DNA of 64,000 nucleotides from Paracoccaceae bacterium (GTDB lineage: Bacteria > Pseudomonadota > Alphaproteobacteria > Rhodobacterales > Rhodobacteraceae). Below are positions 26,220 to 35,207 of the stretch, piece by piece; within the stretch, counting starts at the first letter, position 1, and the number at the start of each line of letters is the position of its first letter. The notes beneath the pieces are model-generated. The model searched no databases, was not told the origin of the DNA, and saw nothing but the letters and a program-made list of their open reading frames with translations. The stretch is from contig JAPUEK010000041.1 in assembly GCA_027492585.1 (NCBI GenBank), forward strand, positions 1 through 64,000. The letters are read 5' to 3'. Both the position numbers and the translations under genes were made by a program.

Positions 26220-27068
26220 ATGGGCCGGATGCGCCTCTTTTTCATCAGTCTGCTTGCACTCGCGCTTTCCGCCCCCCTCGCCGAAGCACAGCGGTTGAGC
26301 GGGCAGAAGACGCTGACAACGACCAGCTATGGCGTCACAAGCGTCACCGATCCGGTGCGCGCCGGCAAAAAGGCGCAGAGGTTCGAGGTGCGCCCCGGCG
26401 ATTGTGCGGGGCAGGATTGTTCCAGCGACCGCGAGCGAGCCTTCTACACGCCCCGCAAAAGCTGGCGCTACGGCGCCCCGCAATGGATCGGGTTCAGCCT
26501 TCTCCTGCCCAGGGATTTCCAGAGCAGCGCAAAGGTGGAAACGACCTTCGCCATCCTGCATCAGCGCGGCGGCCCGACCAATCGTTCCGAAGGACGGCTT
26601 GTGGACCCGCCTCTGGTGCAGATCGTCGCCAGGGGTGACAGGCTTTATGCCGCCGTCCACCTTCTGACCGGCAGTCCGACCGAGGTGCGCGATGCCACCA
26701 AGGTCCTGCCGCTTGCCAGCCTTGGCGCCATTCGGGGCAAGTGGACGGATGTGATGATCAGGCTGGATACCTCCGACGGCCGCGAGTTGCTGGAAATCTA
26801 TCTCAACGGCAGCCGCAAGGTGGCGATCGAGGATCTGCCCGGTCTCGGCGCCGAGATGGCCAAGCTGCCCGTCTACATGCGGGAAGCGGCGATCGAGAAC
26901 TTCATCAGTTTCCACCCCAAGGAATATTATTTCCAGTATGGCATCTACCGCGCTTTCGTCAGCAAGCATGGCGGGCCGATGCCGACCCAGATCGCCTATG
27001 TCGACGAAGTTCGGATGGGCCGCAGCATCGAAACCGTTCTCGTGAACGAGAAAACCCCGGTGGATTGA
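26220..27068 (+). CDS. Secreted polysaccharide lyase (heparin lyase I family)-like protein
   Basis: A 282-residue protein with a signal peptide (about residues 1-24, hydrophobic core LFFISLLALALSAPL). The mature part resembles the heparin lyase I / polysaccharide lyase beta-jelly-roll family: RFEVRPGDC with a nearby Cys pair, SSDRERAFY, PQWIGFSLLLP, ILHQRG, and RGKWTDVMIRLDTS. The substrate is unknown and the catalytic residues cannot be assigned by eye. It starts three bases after deoC and ends three bases before ALDH16, an unexpected place for an exported carbohydrate enzyme. Confidence 0.75.
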   Translation: MGRMRLFFISLLALALSAPLAEAQRLSGQKTLTTTSYGVTSVTDPVRAGKKAQRFEVRPGDCAGQDCSSDRERAFYTPRKSWRYGAPQWIGFSLLLPRDFQSSAKVETTFAILHQRGGPTNRSEGRLVDPPLVQIVARGDRLYAAVHLLTGSPTEVRDATKVLPLASLGAIRGKWTDVMIRLDTSDGRELLEIYLNGSRKVAIEDLPGLGAEMAKLPVYMREAAIENFISFHPKEYYFQYGIYRAFVSKHGGPMPTQIAYVDEVRMGRSIETVLVNEKTPVD

Positions 27069-27071
27069 GCC

Positions 27072-29414
27072 ATGAGCATCAAGGAAATCTTCGACACCAT
27101 GGCCTATGGCCCCGCCCCGGAAAGCAATGCCGAGGTGCTGGCCTGGATCGCCGGGCATCAGGGGCGCTTCGGCCATTGGATCGACGGGGCCTTCACCCCG
27201 CCGGCGCAGACCTTCGAGACGCGCAACCCGGCGACAGGGAAGGTTCTGGCCGAGGTGAGCCAGGGCAGTGGCGACGACCTTGATGCGGCAGTGGCGGCGG
27301 CGCGGAAGGCGCAGCCGAAATGGGCGCGGCTGCCGGGGCCGGAGCGCGCGCGCATCCTTTATGCCCTGGCGCGGCTGATGCAGAAGCACAGCCGTCTTCT
27401 GGCGGTGCTGGAGACGATGGACAACGGCAAGCCGATCCGCGAGGCGCGCGACATCGACCTGCCCCTGGTGGCGCGGCATTTCTATTACCATGCCGGGCTG
27501 GCGCAGCTTCTGGACAGCGAACTGCCCGGACAGGTGGCGCTCGGCGTCTGCGGTGCGGTGATCCCGTGGAACTTCCCGCTGCTGATGCTCGCGTGGAAGG
27601 TGGCGCCCGCTCTGGCGGCGGGCAATACGGTGGTGCTGAAGCCCGCGGAATACACGCCGCTGACCGCCCTTCTCTTCGCCGAGATCAGCCGGGAGGCGGG
27701 ACTGCCGAAGGGCGTTCTGAACATCGTCACCGGCGACGGCGAGACCGGGGCGGCGCTTGTCGCCCACCCCGGAGTGGACAAGATCGCGTTTACCGGCTCC
27801 ACCTCTGTCGGGCGGAAGATCCGGCAGGCGACGGCGGGAACCGGCAAGGCGCTGACCCTGGAGCTGGGCGGCAAGTCGCCCTACATCGTCTTCGATGACG
27901 CCGATCTCGACAGCGCGGTCGAAGGGCTGGTCGATGCGATCTGGTTCAATCAGGGGCAGGTCTGCTGCGCGGGCAGCCGGCTTCTGGTGCAGGAGGGGGT
28001 GGCGGAGCGCTTCCATACCAGGCTGAAGCGGCGGATGGACGGTCTGCGGCTCGGCGATCCTTTGGACAAGTGCATCGACGTGGGGGCCATCGTCGATCCG
28101 GTGCAGCTTGCGACGATCAAGGGGTTGGTCGAGGGCTGCCGGGACGGCGAGGTCTATCATGCCGCGACCGAGGTTCCGGCGGGCTGCTACTATCCCCCGA
28201 CCCTGATCACCGGGCTTTCGGCGGCCTCCGCCCTGATGCAGGAGGAGATCTTCGGCCCGGTGCTGGTCTCGATGACCTTCCGCACCCCGGAAGAGGCGGT
28301 GGCCCTTGCCAACAACACCAGATACGGGCTGGCCGCGACGATCTGGACGGAGAATGTGAACCTCGCGCTCGACATGGCGCCGAAGGTCAAGGCCGGGGTG
28401 GTCTGGGTCAATGCCACCAATCTCTTCGATGCGGCGGCGGGCTTTGGCGGGGTGCGCGAAAGCGGCTTCGGGCGCGAAGGCGGGTGGGAGGGGCTGCTGG
28501 CCTACCTGAAACCCGCCGGCAAGGCGAAGCCGCTGGCCGTTGCCGCCGCAATCCCCGCTCCCGCTCAGGCGGTGGTGGAGGGGCTGGACCGCACCGCAAA
28601 GCTCTACATCGGCGGCAAGCAGGCGCGGCCCGATGGCGGTTACTCGCAGGCGATCTGGTCGGCGAAGGGCAGGCTTCTGGGCCATGCCGGTCTCGGCAAC
28701 CGCAAGGACATCCGCAATGCGGTCGAGGCGGCCCATGCGGCGAAGGGCTGGGGCAAGGCCACCGGCCACAACCGCGCGCAGATCATCTATTACATCGCCG
28801 AGAACCTTTCCGCCCGCGCCGCCGAATTCGCCGCGCGCCTGCGCGATCTCACCGGCAAGCCCGGCGAGGCGGAGGTGGAGGCGAGTATCCGCCGGCTGTT
28901 CACCTATGCCGCCTGGGCCGACAAATACGACGGGGCGGTGAAATCCGTGCCGATCCGCGGCGTGGCGCTTGCCATGAACGAGCCGGTGGGCGTGATCGGC
29001 GCGCTCTGCCCGGACGAGGCGCCGCTTCTTGGCATGATCTCGGTCCTGGCTCCGGCGATCGCCATGGGCAACACCTGCGTCCTGGTGCCGTCCGAGGGGG
29101 CGCCGCTGGCGGCCACCGACTTTTATCAGGTGCTCGACACCTCCGATCTGCCGGGCGGGGTGGTCAACATCGTCACCGGCGCCCATGCGGAGCTGGCCAA
29201 GCCGCTTGCCGGGCATCTCGATGTGGATGCGGTCTGGTCCTTCTCCTCCAAGCCCCTGTCGGCCCTGATCGAGACGGAAGCGGCCGGCAATATCAAGCGT
29301 ACCTGGGTCAACCACGGCCGCGCCCGCGACTGGTTCGGGGCCGAGGGGGAAGGCCGCGCCTTCCTGCGGCAGGCCACCGAGGTCAAGACGATCTGGGTGC
29401 CTTACGGCGAATGA
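27072..29414 (+). CDS. Two-domain aldehyde dehydrogenase (ALDH16 type)
   Basis: A 780-residue aldehyde dehydrogenase, longer than the usual 480-500 residues. Residues about 1-490 form a complete ALDH domain: [31 protein letters not shown] with the general-base Glu, and the nucleophile in [13 protein letters not shown]. Residues about 510-780 form a second, shorter ALDH-like domain ([23 protein letters not shown]) that lacks the catalytic Cys region. This layout matches the ALDH16 family. Its place after deoC suggests oxidation of acetaldehyde to acetate, an inference from context. Confidence 0.88.
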   Translation: MSIKEIFDTMAYGPAPESNAEVLAWIAGHQGRFGHWIDGAFTPPAQTFETRNPATGKVLAEVSQGSGDDLDAAVAAARKAQPKWARLPGPERARILYALARLMQKHSRLLAVLETMDNGKPIREARDIDLPLVARHFYYHAGLAQLLDSELPGQVALGVCGAVIPWNFPLLMLAWKVAPALAAGNTVVLKPAEYTPLTALLFAEISREAGLPKGVLNIVTGDGETGAALVAHPGVDKIAFTGSTSVGRKIRQATAGTGKALTLELGGKSPYIVFDDADLDSAVEGLVDAIWFNQGQVCCAGSRLLVQEGVAERFHTRLKRRMDGLRLGDPLDKCIDVGAIVDPVQLATIKGLVEGCRDGEVYHAATEVPAGCYYPPTLITGLSAASALMQEEIFGPVLVSMTFRTPEEAVALANNTRYGLAATIWTENVNLALDMAPKVKAGVVWVNATNLFDAAAGFGGVRESGFGREGGWEGLLAYLKPAGKAKPLAVAAAIPAPAQAVVEGLDRTAKLYIGGKQARPDGGYSQAIWSAKGRLLGHAGLGNRKDIRNAVEAAHAAKGWGKATGHNRAQIIYYIAENLSARAAEFAARLRDLTGKPGEAEVEASIRRLFTYAAWADKYDGAVKSVPIRGVALAMNEPVGVIGALCPDEAPLLGMISVLAPAIAMGNTCVLVPSEGAPLAATDFYQVLDTSDLPGGVVNIVTGAHAELAKPLAGHLDVDAVWSFSSKPLSALIETEAAGNIKRTWVNHGRARDWFGAEGEGRAFLRQATEVKTIWVPYGE

Positions 29415-29422
29415 CCCCCGCC

Positions 29423-29450
29423 GCGGGAGGGGCTTCGCGGCCCCTCCCGC
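29423..29450 (+). terminator. Strong hairpin after ALDH16, possible terminator
   Basis: Perfect 10-bp arms GCGGGAGGGG and CCCCTCCCGC with an 8-base loop begin 9 bp after the ALDH16 stop. There is no T-run behind it, so it may stabilise the transcript end rather than terminate on its own. Confidence 0.5.
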
Positions 29451-29581
29451 AAAAGAGGTACGCAAGACTCGCATATTTCCCCGTGTCTGCGACCGCCGCT
29501 CTGTGGCATAATAACGGCGCGTCGGCAGAGGCGCGGGTGGGTAACACGCCCAAAAGGGCGGAAATACAAGGGAAAAGCGGA

Positions 29582-30007
29582 ATGTTGAATGAGTTCAAGG
29601 CCTTTATCGCCAAAGGCAATGTGGTTGATCTGGCGGTCGGTATCATCATCGGTGCAGCCTTCACCGCCATCGTCAATTCTCTCGTCGGTGACCTGATCAA
29701 CCCGATCATCGGTCTCATCACCGGCGGGATCGACTTCTCCAACCTGTTCATCGACCTCTCCGGCACCAACCCGGTCTCGCTGGCCGCCGCGCGCGACGCC
29801 GGGGCTCCGGTCTTCGCCTACGGGTCTTTCCTGACCGCCGTGATCAACTTCCTGATCATCGCCTGGGTCGTCTTCCTGCTGGTCAAGGCCGTGAACAAGC
29901 TGAAAGCCGCGACCGCCAAGCAAGAAGCCGCAGCGGCTGCCGCAGCGCCCGCAGGCCCGACCGAGGTGGATCTGCTGAAAGACATCCTGGCCCAGCTGAA
30001 GAAATAA
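29582..30007 (+). CDS. mscL: Large-conductance mechanosensitive channel MscL
   Basis: A 141-residue osmotic safety-valve channel of the inner membrane. It starts [20 protein letters not shown], the family N-terminus, has two helices ([17 protein letters not shown] and [19 protein letters not shown]), and ends in an Ala-rich linker and a charged C-terminal helix ([11 protein letters not shown]). Normal length. A GGGAAAAG ribosome binding site precedes the ATG. A rho-independent terminator follows. Confidence 0.95.
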   Translation: MLNEFKAFIAKGNVVDLAVGIIIGAAFTAIVNSLVGDLINPIIGLITGGIDFSNLFIDLSGTNPVSLAAARDAGAPVFAYGSFLTAVINFLIIAWVVFLLVKAVNKLKAATAKQEAAAAAAAPAGPTEVDLLKDILAQLKK

Positions 30008-30025
30008 GCCGGACCCCCGGACGAC

Positions 30026-30054
30026 AAAGGCCCCCGCAATGCCGGGGGCCTTTT
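30026..30054. terminator. Bidirectional rho-independent terminator between mscL and ald
   Basis: Stem AAAGGCCCCC/GGGGGCCTTT with a short loop and T-tract on the plus strand (TTTT at 30051) and A-tract on the left, so it can serve the convergent mscL and ald transcripts. Confidence 0.85.
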
Positions 30055-30063
30055 CCTTTGAAG

Positions 30064-31182
<1,119 letters not shown>

Positions 31183-31333
31183 GTTCTCTCTCCCTCTCCG
31201 GCACGGAGTTTTCGCGCCGCTGTGGATCAAGCGTCGCGCAATTCCGGCGCAGATGCTTTGAAATTTCCATGGCGGCGCCCCGCATCCGTGATAGATTCCG
31301 CCGCATATCCCCCCGATCATCGAAGAAATCTCC

Positions 31334-31798
31334 ATGGCCCTCGACCTTGACGCAACCGACCGCCGCATCCTCGGGGTGCTGCAAAAGGACGGGCGGATCA
31401 CCAATGCCGACCTGTCGGAGCGGGTGAACCTGTCACCCTCCGCCTGTCACCGCCGGGTGCAGCGGCTGGAGGAGGAAGGCTTCATCGCCGGTTACGTCGC
31501 CCTGCTCGACAGCCGCAAGATGGGCCGCCCGACCACGGTTTTCGTCGAGATCACCCTGCAAAGCCAGGCGGATGAGCTTCTGGACGCCTTCGAGCGCGAG
31601 GTGGCACGGGTGCCGGACCTGCTCGAATGTCACCTGATGGCGGGAACGGCGGATTACCTCCTCAAGATCATCGCCGAGGATACCGAGGATTTCGCCCGCA
31701 TCCACCGCCAGCACCTGAGCCGCCTGCCCGGCGTCCGCCAGATGCAGTCGAGCTTCTCCCTGCGGACGGTGGTCAAGACCACGGCCCTGGCGGTCTAG
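31334..31798 (+). CDS. Lrp/AsnC family transcriptional regulator (AldR-like)
   Basis: A 154-residue protein with an N-terminal helix-turn-helix (NADLSERVNLSPSACHRRVQRLEEEGFI) and a C-terminal RAM ligand-binding domain (PDLLECHLMAGTADYLLKI). Divergent placement 151 bp from alanine dehydrogenase suggests it is the alanine-responsive activator of ald, as in related bacteria. The regulatory sites are presumably in the shared gap, but none could be assigned. Confidence 0.9.
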   Translation: MALDLDATDRRILGVLQKDGRITNADLSERVNLSPSACHRRVQRLEEEGFIAGYVALLDSRKMGRPTTVFVEITLQSQADELLDAFEREVARVPDLLECHLMAGTADYLLKIIAEDTEDFARIHRQHLSRLPGVRQMQSSFSLRTVVKTTALAV

Positions 31799-31848
31799 TC
31801 TCCCCCGGCAGCCCGCCGGACCTGAACACTCTGGCGCGCCGCCCCCCT

Positions 31849-31912
31849 CCCCTTTCACCTGGTCCCAAATATCCTGCGGGGTGGTCCGGAGGGGTGCAAA
31901 ACCCCTCCGGCG
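31849..31912. repeat. Intergenic repeat copy B (GGATATTTG family) with hairpin
   Basis: Read on the minus strand it carries CCCCGCAGGATATTTGG then ACCAGGTGAAAGGGG, followed on the plus strand by a perfect hairpin with 9-bp arms CCGGAGGGG and CCCCTCCGG (31886-31910) around TGCAAAA. It sits between the Lrp gene and the rpsU terminator. Confidence 0.75.
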
Positions 31913-31940
31913 CCTGACGGGGAAGCAATGGATCACAATG

Positions 31941-31969
31941 AAAAACCCCCGGCCTCGCGGACGGGGGTT
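31941..31969 (-). terminator. Rho-independent terminator of rpsU
   Basis: On the minus strand the arms AACCCCCG and CGGGGGTT enclose a short loop and are followed by a run of five T, about 40 bp after the rpsU stop. Confidence 0.85.
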
Positions 31970-32008
31970 GATCGGCGGGCATCGCTGCCCCAGTGTCGCA
32001 AACGGCTC

Positions 32009-32215
32009 CTAGAGACCGCCTTCGCGCTGTGCCTTCTTGCGCGCGAGTTTGCGCGCACGGCGAACGGCTTCGGCTTGCTCACGGGCTTTCTTGACGGAGG
32101 GTTTCTCGAAATGCTGCTTGAGCTTCATTTCGCGGAACACGCCTTCCCGCTGGAGCTTTTTCTTGAGAGCCCGGAGGGCTTGCTCAACGTTATTGTCGCG
32201 GACGCTGACCTGCAT
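32009..32215 (-). CDS. rpsU: 30S ribosomal protein S21
   Basis: A 68-residue basic protein beginning [20 protein letters not shown] with the block [15 protein letters not shown] and a Lys/Arg-rich tail, typical of bacterial S21. S21 helps the small subunit base-pair with mRNA leaders. It has its own terminator. It is divergent from a COQ9 gene. Confidence 0.96.
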   Translation of the reverse strand: MQVSVRDNNVEQALRALKKKLQREGVFREMKLKQHFEKPSVKKAREQAEAVRRARKLARKKAQREGGL

Positions 32216-32328
32216 GTGGTTGTCACCACCTTCCTAAGTTAGAGTTGCACGAATGTGCAGGCCCGGCGCGCATAGCAAAGACGCGGGGCTTTGTCCACAA
32301 CGGCAGAGTTGACGGCGGGGATGATCCG

Positions 32329-33015
32329 ATGGCGGAACGGGAAAACAGCATGGAAGCGGCGGCGGAGCGTCTTCTGGAGGCGGCTTTGCCGCATGTGGCT
32401 TTCGATGGCTGGTCCGAAGCGACCCTGCGCGCAGCCATGGCCGATTCGGGAACGGCGGAGGGGCTGGCGCACGCGCTCTACCCGCGCGGCGGGGTGGATC
32501 TGGCGGTGGCCTATCACCGCCGGGGCGACGCCGGGATGCGCGCGGCCCTTGCGGCGGAAGACCTCTCCGCCCTGCGCTTCCGCGACCGGATCGCGCGGGC
32601 GGTGACGCTGCGCCTCGCCCGGTCGGAGCGGGAACTGGTGCGCCGCGGCTCCGCCCTTTTCGCCCTGCCGCAACATGCGGTCGAAGGGGCCGGGCTGATC
32701 TGGGGGACGGCGGATGCGATCTGGACCGCGCTCGGCGACACGGCCCGCGATCTCGACTGGTATACGAAGCGCGCGAGCCTGTCGGCGGTCTATGGCGCGA
32801 CCGTGCTCTTCTGGCTCGGCGACGGCGATGACGGCACGGCCACGGCAGAGTTTCTGGACCGCCGCATCGAAAACGTGATGGCCTTCGAGAAGGCCAAGGC
32901 GGGCCTGCGCGACAGCCCCCTCGGCAAGGCGCTCGCCACGCCGCTCGAACGGCTCCGGGGGGCGGTGCGGCCGCCGGCCGGGACAGAGGACATGCCCGGC
33001 CATTCGGGCAACTGA
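32329..33015 (+). CDS. COQ9 family protein (ubiquinone biosynthesis)
   Basis: COQ9 proteins are TetR-fold lipid-binding proteins that present intermediates to the ubiquinone hydroxylase COQ7. The 228-residue product shows an N-terminal helix-turn-helix-like part (AALPHVAFDGWSEATLRAAM), the YPRGGVDLAVAYH block and the C-terminal DWYTKRASLSAVYGATVLFWL that marks the family. ATG at 32329 is favoured; one seven codons later is possible. The pairing of rpsU with COQ9 also speaks for an alphaproteobacterium. Confidence 0.9.
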   Translation: MAERENSMEAAAERLLEAALPHVAFDGWSEATLRAAMADSGTAEGLAHALYPRGGVDLAVAYHRRGDAGMRAALAAEDLSALRFRDRIARAVTLRLARSERELVRRGSALFALPQHAVEGAGLIWGTADAIWTALGDTARDLDWYTKRASLSAVYGATVLFWLGDGDDGTATAEFLDRRIENVMAFEKAKAGLRDSPLGKALATPLERLRGAVRPPAGTEDMPGHSGN

Positions 33016-33025
33016 GGGGAAGAGA

Positions 33026-34024
33026 ATGACGCTTTCACATGCGATGCAGGCCATGGAAATCACCGAACCGGGCGGGCCTGATGTGCTGCACCCCGTGACC
33101 CTGCCGGTTCCGGTGCCGGGTCACGGCCAGATCATCCTGCGCCTCGCTTACGCCGGGGTGAACCGCCCCGATGCCTTGCAACGCGCCGGAAGCTATGCGC
33201 CGCCGCCCTCCGCTTCCCCTCTTCCGGGGCTGGAAGGATCGGGAACCGTGGTCGCCACCGGACCCGGAGTGTCCCGGTGGCAGATCGGCGACAAGGTCTG
33301 CGCGCTTCTGCCCGGCGGCGGCTATGCCGAATATGCCGCCTGCGCCGAAGCCCATGCCCTGCCGGTCCCCGAAGGGCTGAGCCTGCGCGAGGCCGCCTGC
33401 CTGCCCGAGACCTGCTTCACCGTCTGGTCCAATGTGGTGATGCGCGGGGGCCTGCGCGCCGGAGAACGTTTCCTCGTCCACGGTGGCTCCTCCGGCATCG
33501 GCGTGACCGCCGTGCAGATCGCCCGCGCCCTCGGCGCCCGCGTCTTCGCCACCGCGGGCAACGAGGAGAAGTGCCGTGCCGTGGAGGCGCTCGGGGCGGA
33601 GCGCTGCTTCAACTACCACGACAGCGATTTCGTGGCGGAGATGACGGCGCTCGGCGGGGCGGATCTGATCCTCGACATGGTGGGCGGCCCCTATCTGCCG
33701 CGCAATGTGAAGGCGCTCGCCGATGACGGGCGGCTTGTGCAGATCGCCTTCCTGCAAGGTCCGAAGGTGGAACTGAACTTCGCCGAGATGATGGTGCGGC
33801 GCCTGACCCTGACCGGATCGACCCTGCGCCCGCAAAGCGATGCGGCAAAGGCGCGGATCGCGGCGGAGCTGGAACAGCACCTCTGGCCGCTGATCGCCAA
33901 AGGCGCGGTGAAGGTGGTGATCGACAGCGAATTCCCCCTCGATCAGGCGCCCGCCGCCCATTGGCGCCTGGAAAGCTCCGGCCATATCGGGAAGATCGTG
34001 CTGAAGGTGGAGGGAGGGGCCTGA
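33026..34024 (+). CDS. Zinc-free NAD(P)H quinone oxidoreductase (PIG3-like MDR family)
   Basis: A 332-residue medium-chain dehydrogenase/reductase of the quinone oxidoreductase branch. It has the N-terminal GroES-like domain (NRPDALQRAG, PLPGLEGSGTV), GGGYAEYAA, and the NADPH-binding VHGGSSGIGVTAVQIA. Zinc-ligand cysteines are lacking, as in PIG3/QOR proteins. It follows the COQ9 gene after 10 bp, so they are probably co-transcribed; a role in quinone redox balance is inferred. Confidence 0.9.
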   Translation: MTLSHAMQAMEITEPGGPDVLHPVTLPVPVPGHGQIILRLAYAGVNRPDALQRAGSYAPPPSASPLPGLEGSGTVVATGPGVSRWQIGDKVCALLPGGGYAEYAACAEAHALPVPEGLSLREAACLPETCFTVWSNVVMRGGLRAGERFLVHGGSSGIGVTAVQIARALGARVFATAGNEEKCRAVEALGAERCFNYHDSDFVAEMTALGGADLILDMVGGPYLPRNVKALADDGRLVQIAFLQGPKVELNFAEMMVRRLTLTGSTLRPQSDAAKARIAAELEQHLWPLIAKGAVKVVIDSEFPLDQAPAAHWRLESSGHIGKIVLKVEGGA

Positions 34025-34065
34025 AGCGCCCTTCCTGAACCCGCGCCCCGCCGGAGCCCGCGGAC

Positions 34066-34136
34066 GCTCCGCGGGGGATATTTGGAAAGAGAAGAAAGCC
34101 CTTTCTTCTCTTCTTAAATATCCCCGCCGGAGGCTC
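34066..34136. repeat. Intergenic repeat copy C, head-to-head inverted pair forming a long palindrome
   Basis: Left half GCGGGGGATATTTGG then AAAGAGAAGAAAG (34071-34098) and right half CTTTCTTCTCTT then CTTAAATATCCCCGCC (34101-34127) are nearly perfect reverse complements with almost no loop, so the stem is about 27 bp. Left and right halves are each versions of the family unit seen in other gaps. It may terminate the quinone oxidoreductase transcript. Confidence 0.8.
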
Positions 34137-34245
34137 CGCCGCCCGCCCCGGCCACAAGGGTGACGGGCTTGCGACCCCGGCGGGACTTGCCCCCTCGCCC
34201 CCAATCGCTAGAATGGCCGGGCAAACGCCAGCCACAGGACCGACC

Positions 34246-34431
34246 ATGAGCATCGCCGCGCCCGAGACCCAGATCGTCACCACATGGAAAGTGGCCTGCG
34301 ACGGGGGTGAGGGCGCGCTCGGCCATCCCCGCGTCTGGCTGACCATTCCCGAGGATACCGGCTTTGTCGAATGTGGCTATTGCGACAAGCGCTATGTGAT
34401 CGACCGCGACCACGCCCACGACGACCACTGA
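34246..34431 (+). CDS. Zinc-finger domain protein (zf-CHCC, NDUFS6-like)
   Basis: A 61-residue protein with the Cys-His-Cys-Cys zinc pattern: [15 protein letters not shown], then [11 protein letters not shown]. This is the fold of the mitochondrial complex I subunit NDUFS6, and in alphaproteobacteria the small protein is associated with complex I; whether it has that role here is not shown by the context. ATG at 34246 was chosen over one 11 codons upstream. Confidence 0.88.
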   Translation: MSIAAPETQIVTTWKVACDGGEGALGHPRVWLTIPEDTGFVECGYCDKRYVIDRDHAHDDH

Positions 34432-34434
34432 GCC

Positions 34435-35109
34435 TTGACGCGCCTTTTCCTGCGGGCGCTGACGGTTCTGGTGGCGCTGCCGCTGGTCTATTTCCTGCTG
34501 GCGCTTCTCGGGGCGCTTTGGCCCGGTCCCCATGCCGATCTGGACGGCGCGGCGCGACACCGGGTCGGGCTGGCGCGCGGGCCGATCCATTACGACCTTC
34601 TCCTGCCGCTCACCCCCGACAGCCGCCGGCGCTTTGCCTTTGCCGGGGCGCAGGGTGTCCCGCTTTCCCATCCCGAGGCCGACTGGCTGATCGTCGGCTG
34701 GGGGGCGGAGCAGTTCTATACCGGCACCGGCAGCCTTGCCGACATGGCCGCTGGCCCGGTCTGGCGGGCGATCAGCGGCGACAGGGCGGTGATTCGGCTC
34801 GATGTGGCGGGGTCGGTCGGCGATCAGCCGTGGCTGCACTGGGTTTTCCTGAATGACGCCCAGCTTGAGGCGCTGACCCGTGCCATCGAGACCTCCCTCT
34901 CCCGCGATGCCGGGGGGAAGCCCATCCCCCTGCCGGGCCTGCATCTGGCCACGCATGATGCCTTCTTCCGCGCCGAGGGGCGTTTCGATCTGCGCCGGAC
35001 CTGCAACCAGTGGATCGGCGAGACGCTGCGCGCCGCCGGCCTGCCCTTCGGCCGCTGGACGCCGACGCCGCAGGCGGTCTCGCTCTCGCTCTGGTGGAAC
35101 CGCCTTTAG
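34435..35109 (+). CDS. DUF2459 family (TIGR02117) membrane-anchored protein
   Basis: A 224-residue protein with one N-terminal hydrophobic segment (about 8-30) and an outside domain carrying GPIHYDLLLPL and RRTCNQWIGETLRAAG, the family's His and Cys blocks. Function unknown. It starts with TTG only three bases after the zinc-finger gene, which suggests translational coupling; no separate ribosome binding site is visible. Confidence 0.78.
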   Translation: MTRLFLRALTVLVALPLVYFLLALLGALWPGPHADLDGAARHRVGLARGPIHYDLLLPLTPDSRRRFAFAGAQGVPLSHPEADWLIVGWGAEQFYTGTGSLADMAAGPVWRAISGDRAVIRLDVAGSVGDQPWLHWVFLNDAQLEALTRAIETSLSRDAGGKPIPLPGLHLATHDAFFRAEGRFDLRRTCNQWIGETLRAAGLPFGRWTPTPQAVSLSLWWNRL

Positions 35110-35207
35110 CGGGCCGCCGCAAAAGCGCAAGAGCCAGCCCCGCCCCCGCTCTGGCCCCCCGTCCGCCTTCGTGCCACTATCGCCCGGCAATTCGCAGCGG
35201 GGCAGAC

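Noticed and set aside
24783-29474. A 1563-codon open frame on the minus strand opposite mrpG, deoC, the lyase-like gene and ALDH16
   Set aside because: It mirrors the codon phase of the well-identified plus-strand genes, a common artefact in GC-rich DNA, and its translation is rich in His, Gln and Arg with no family resemblance.
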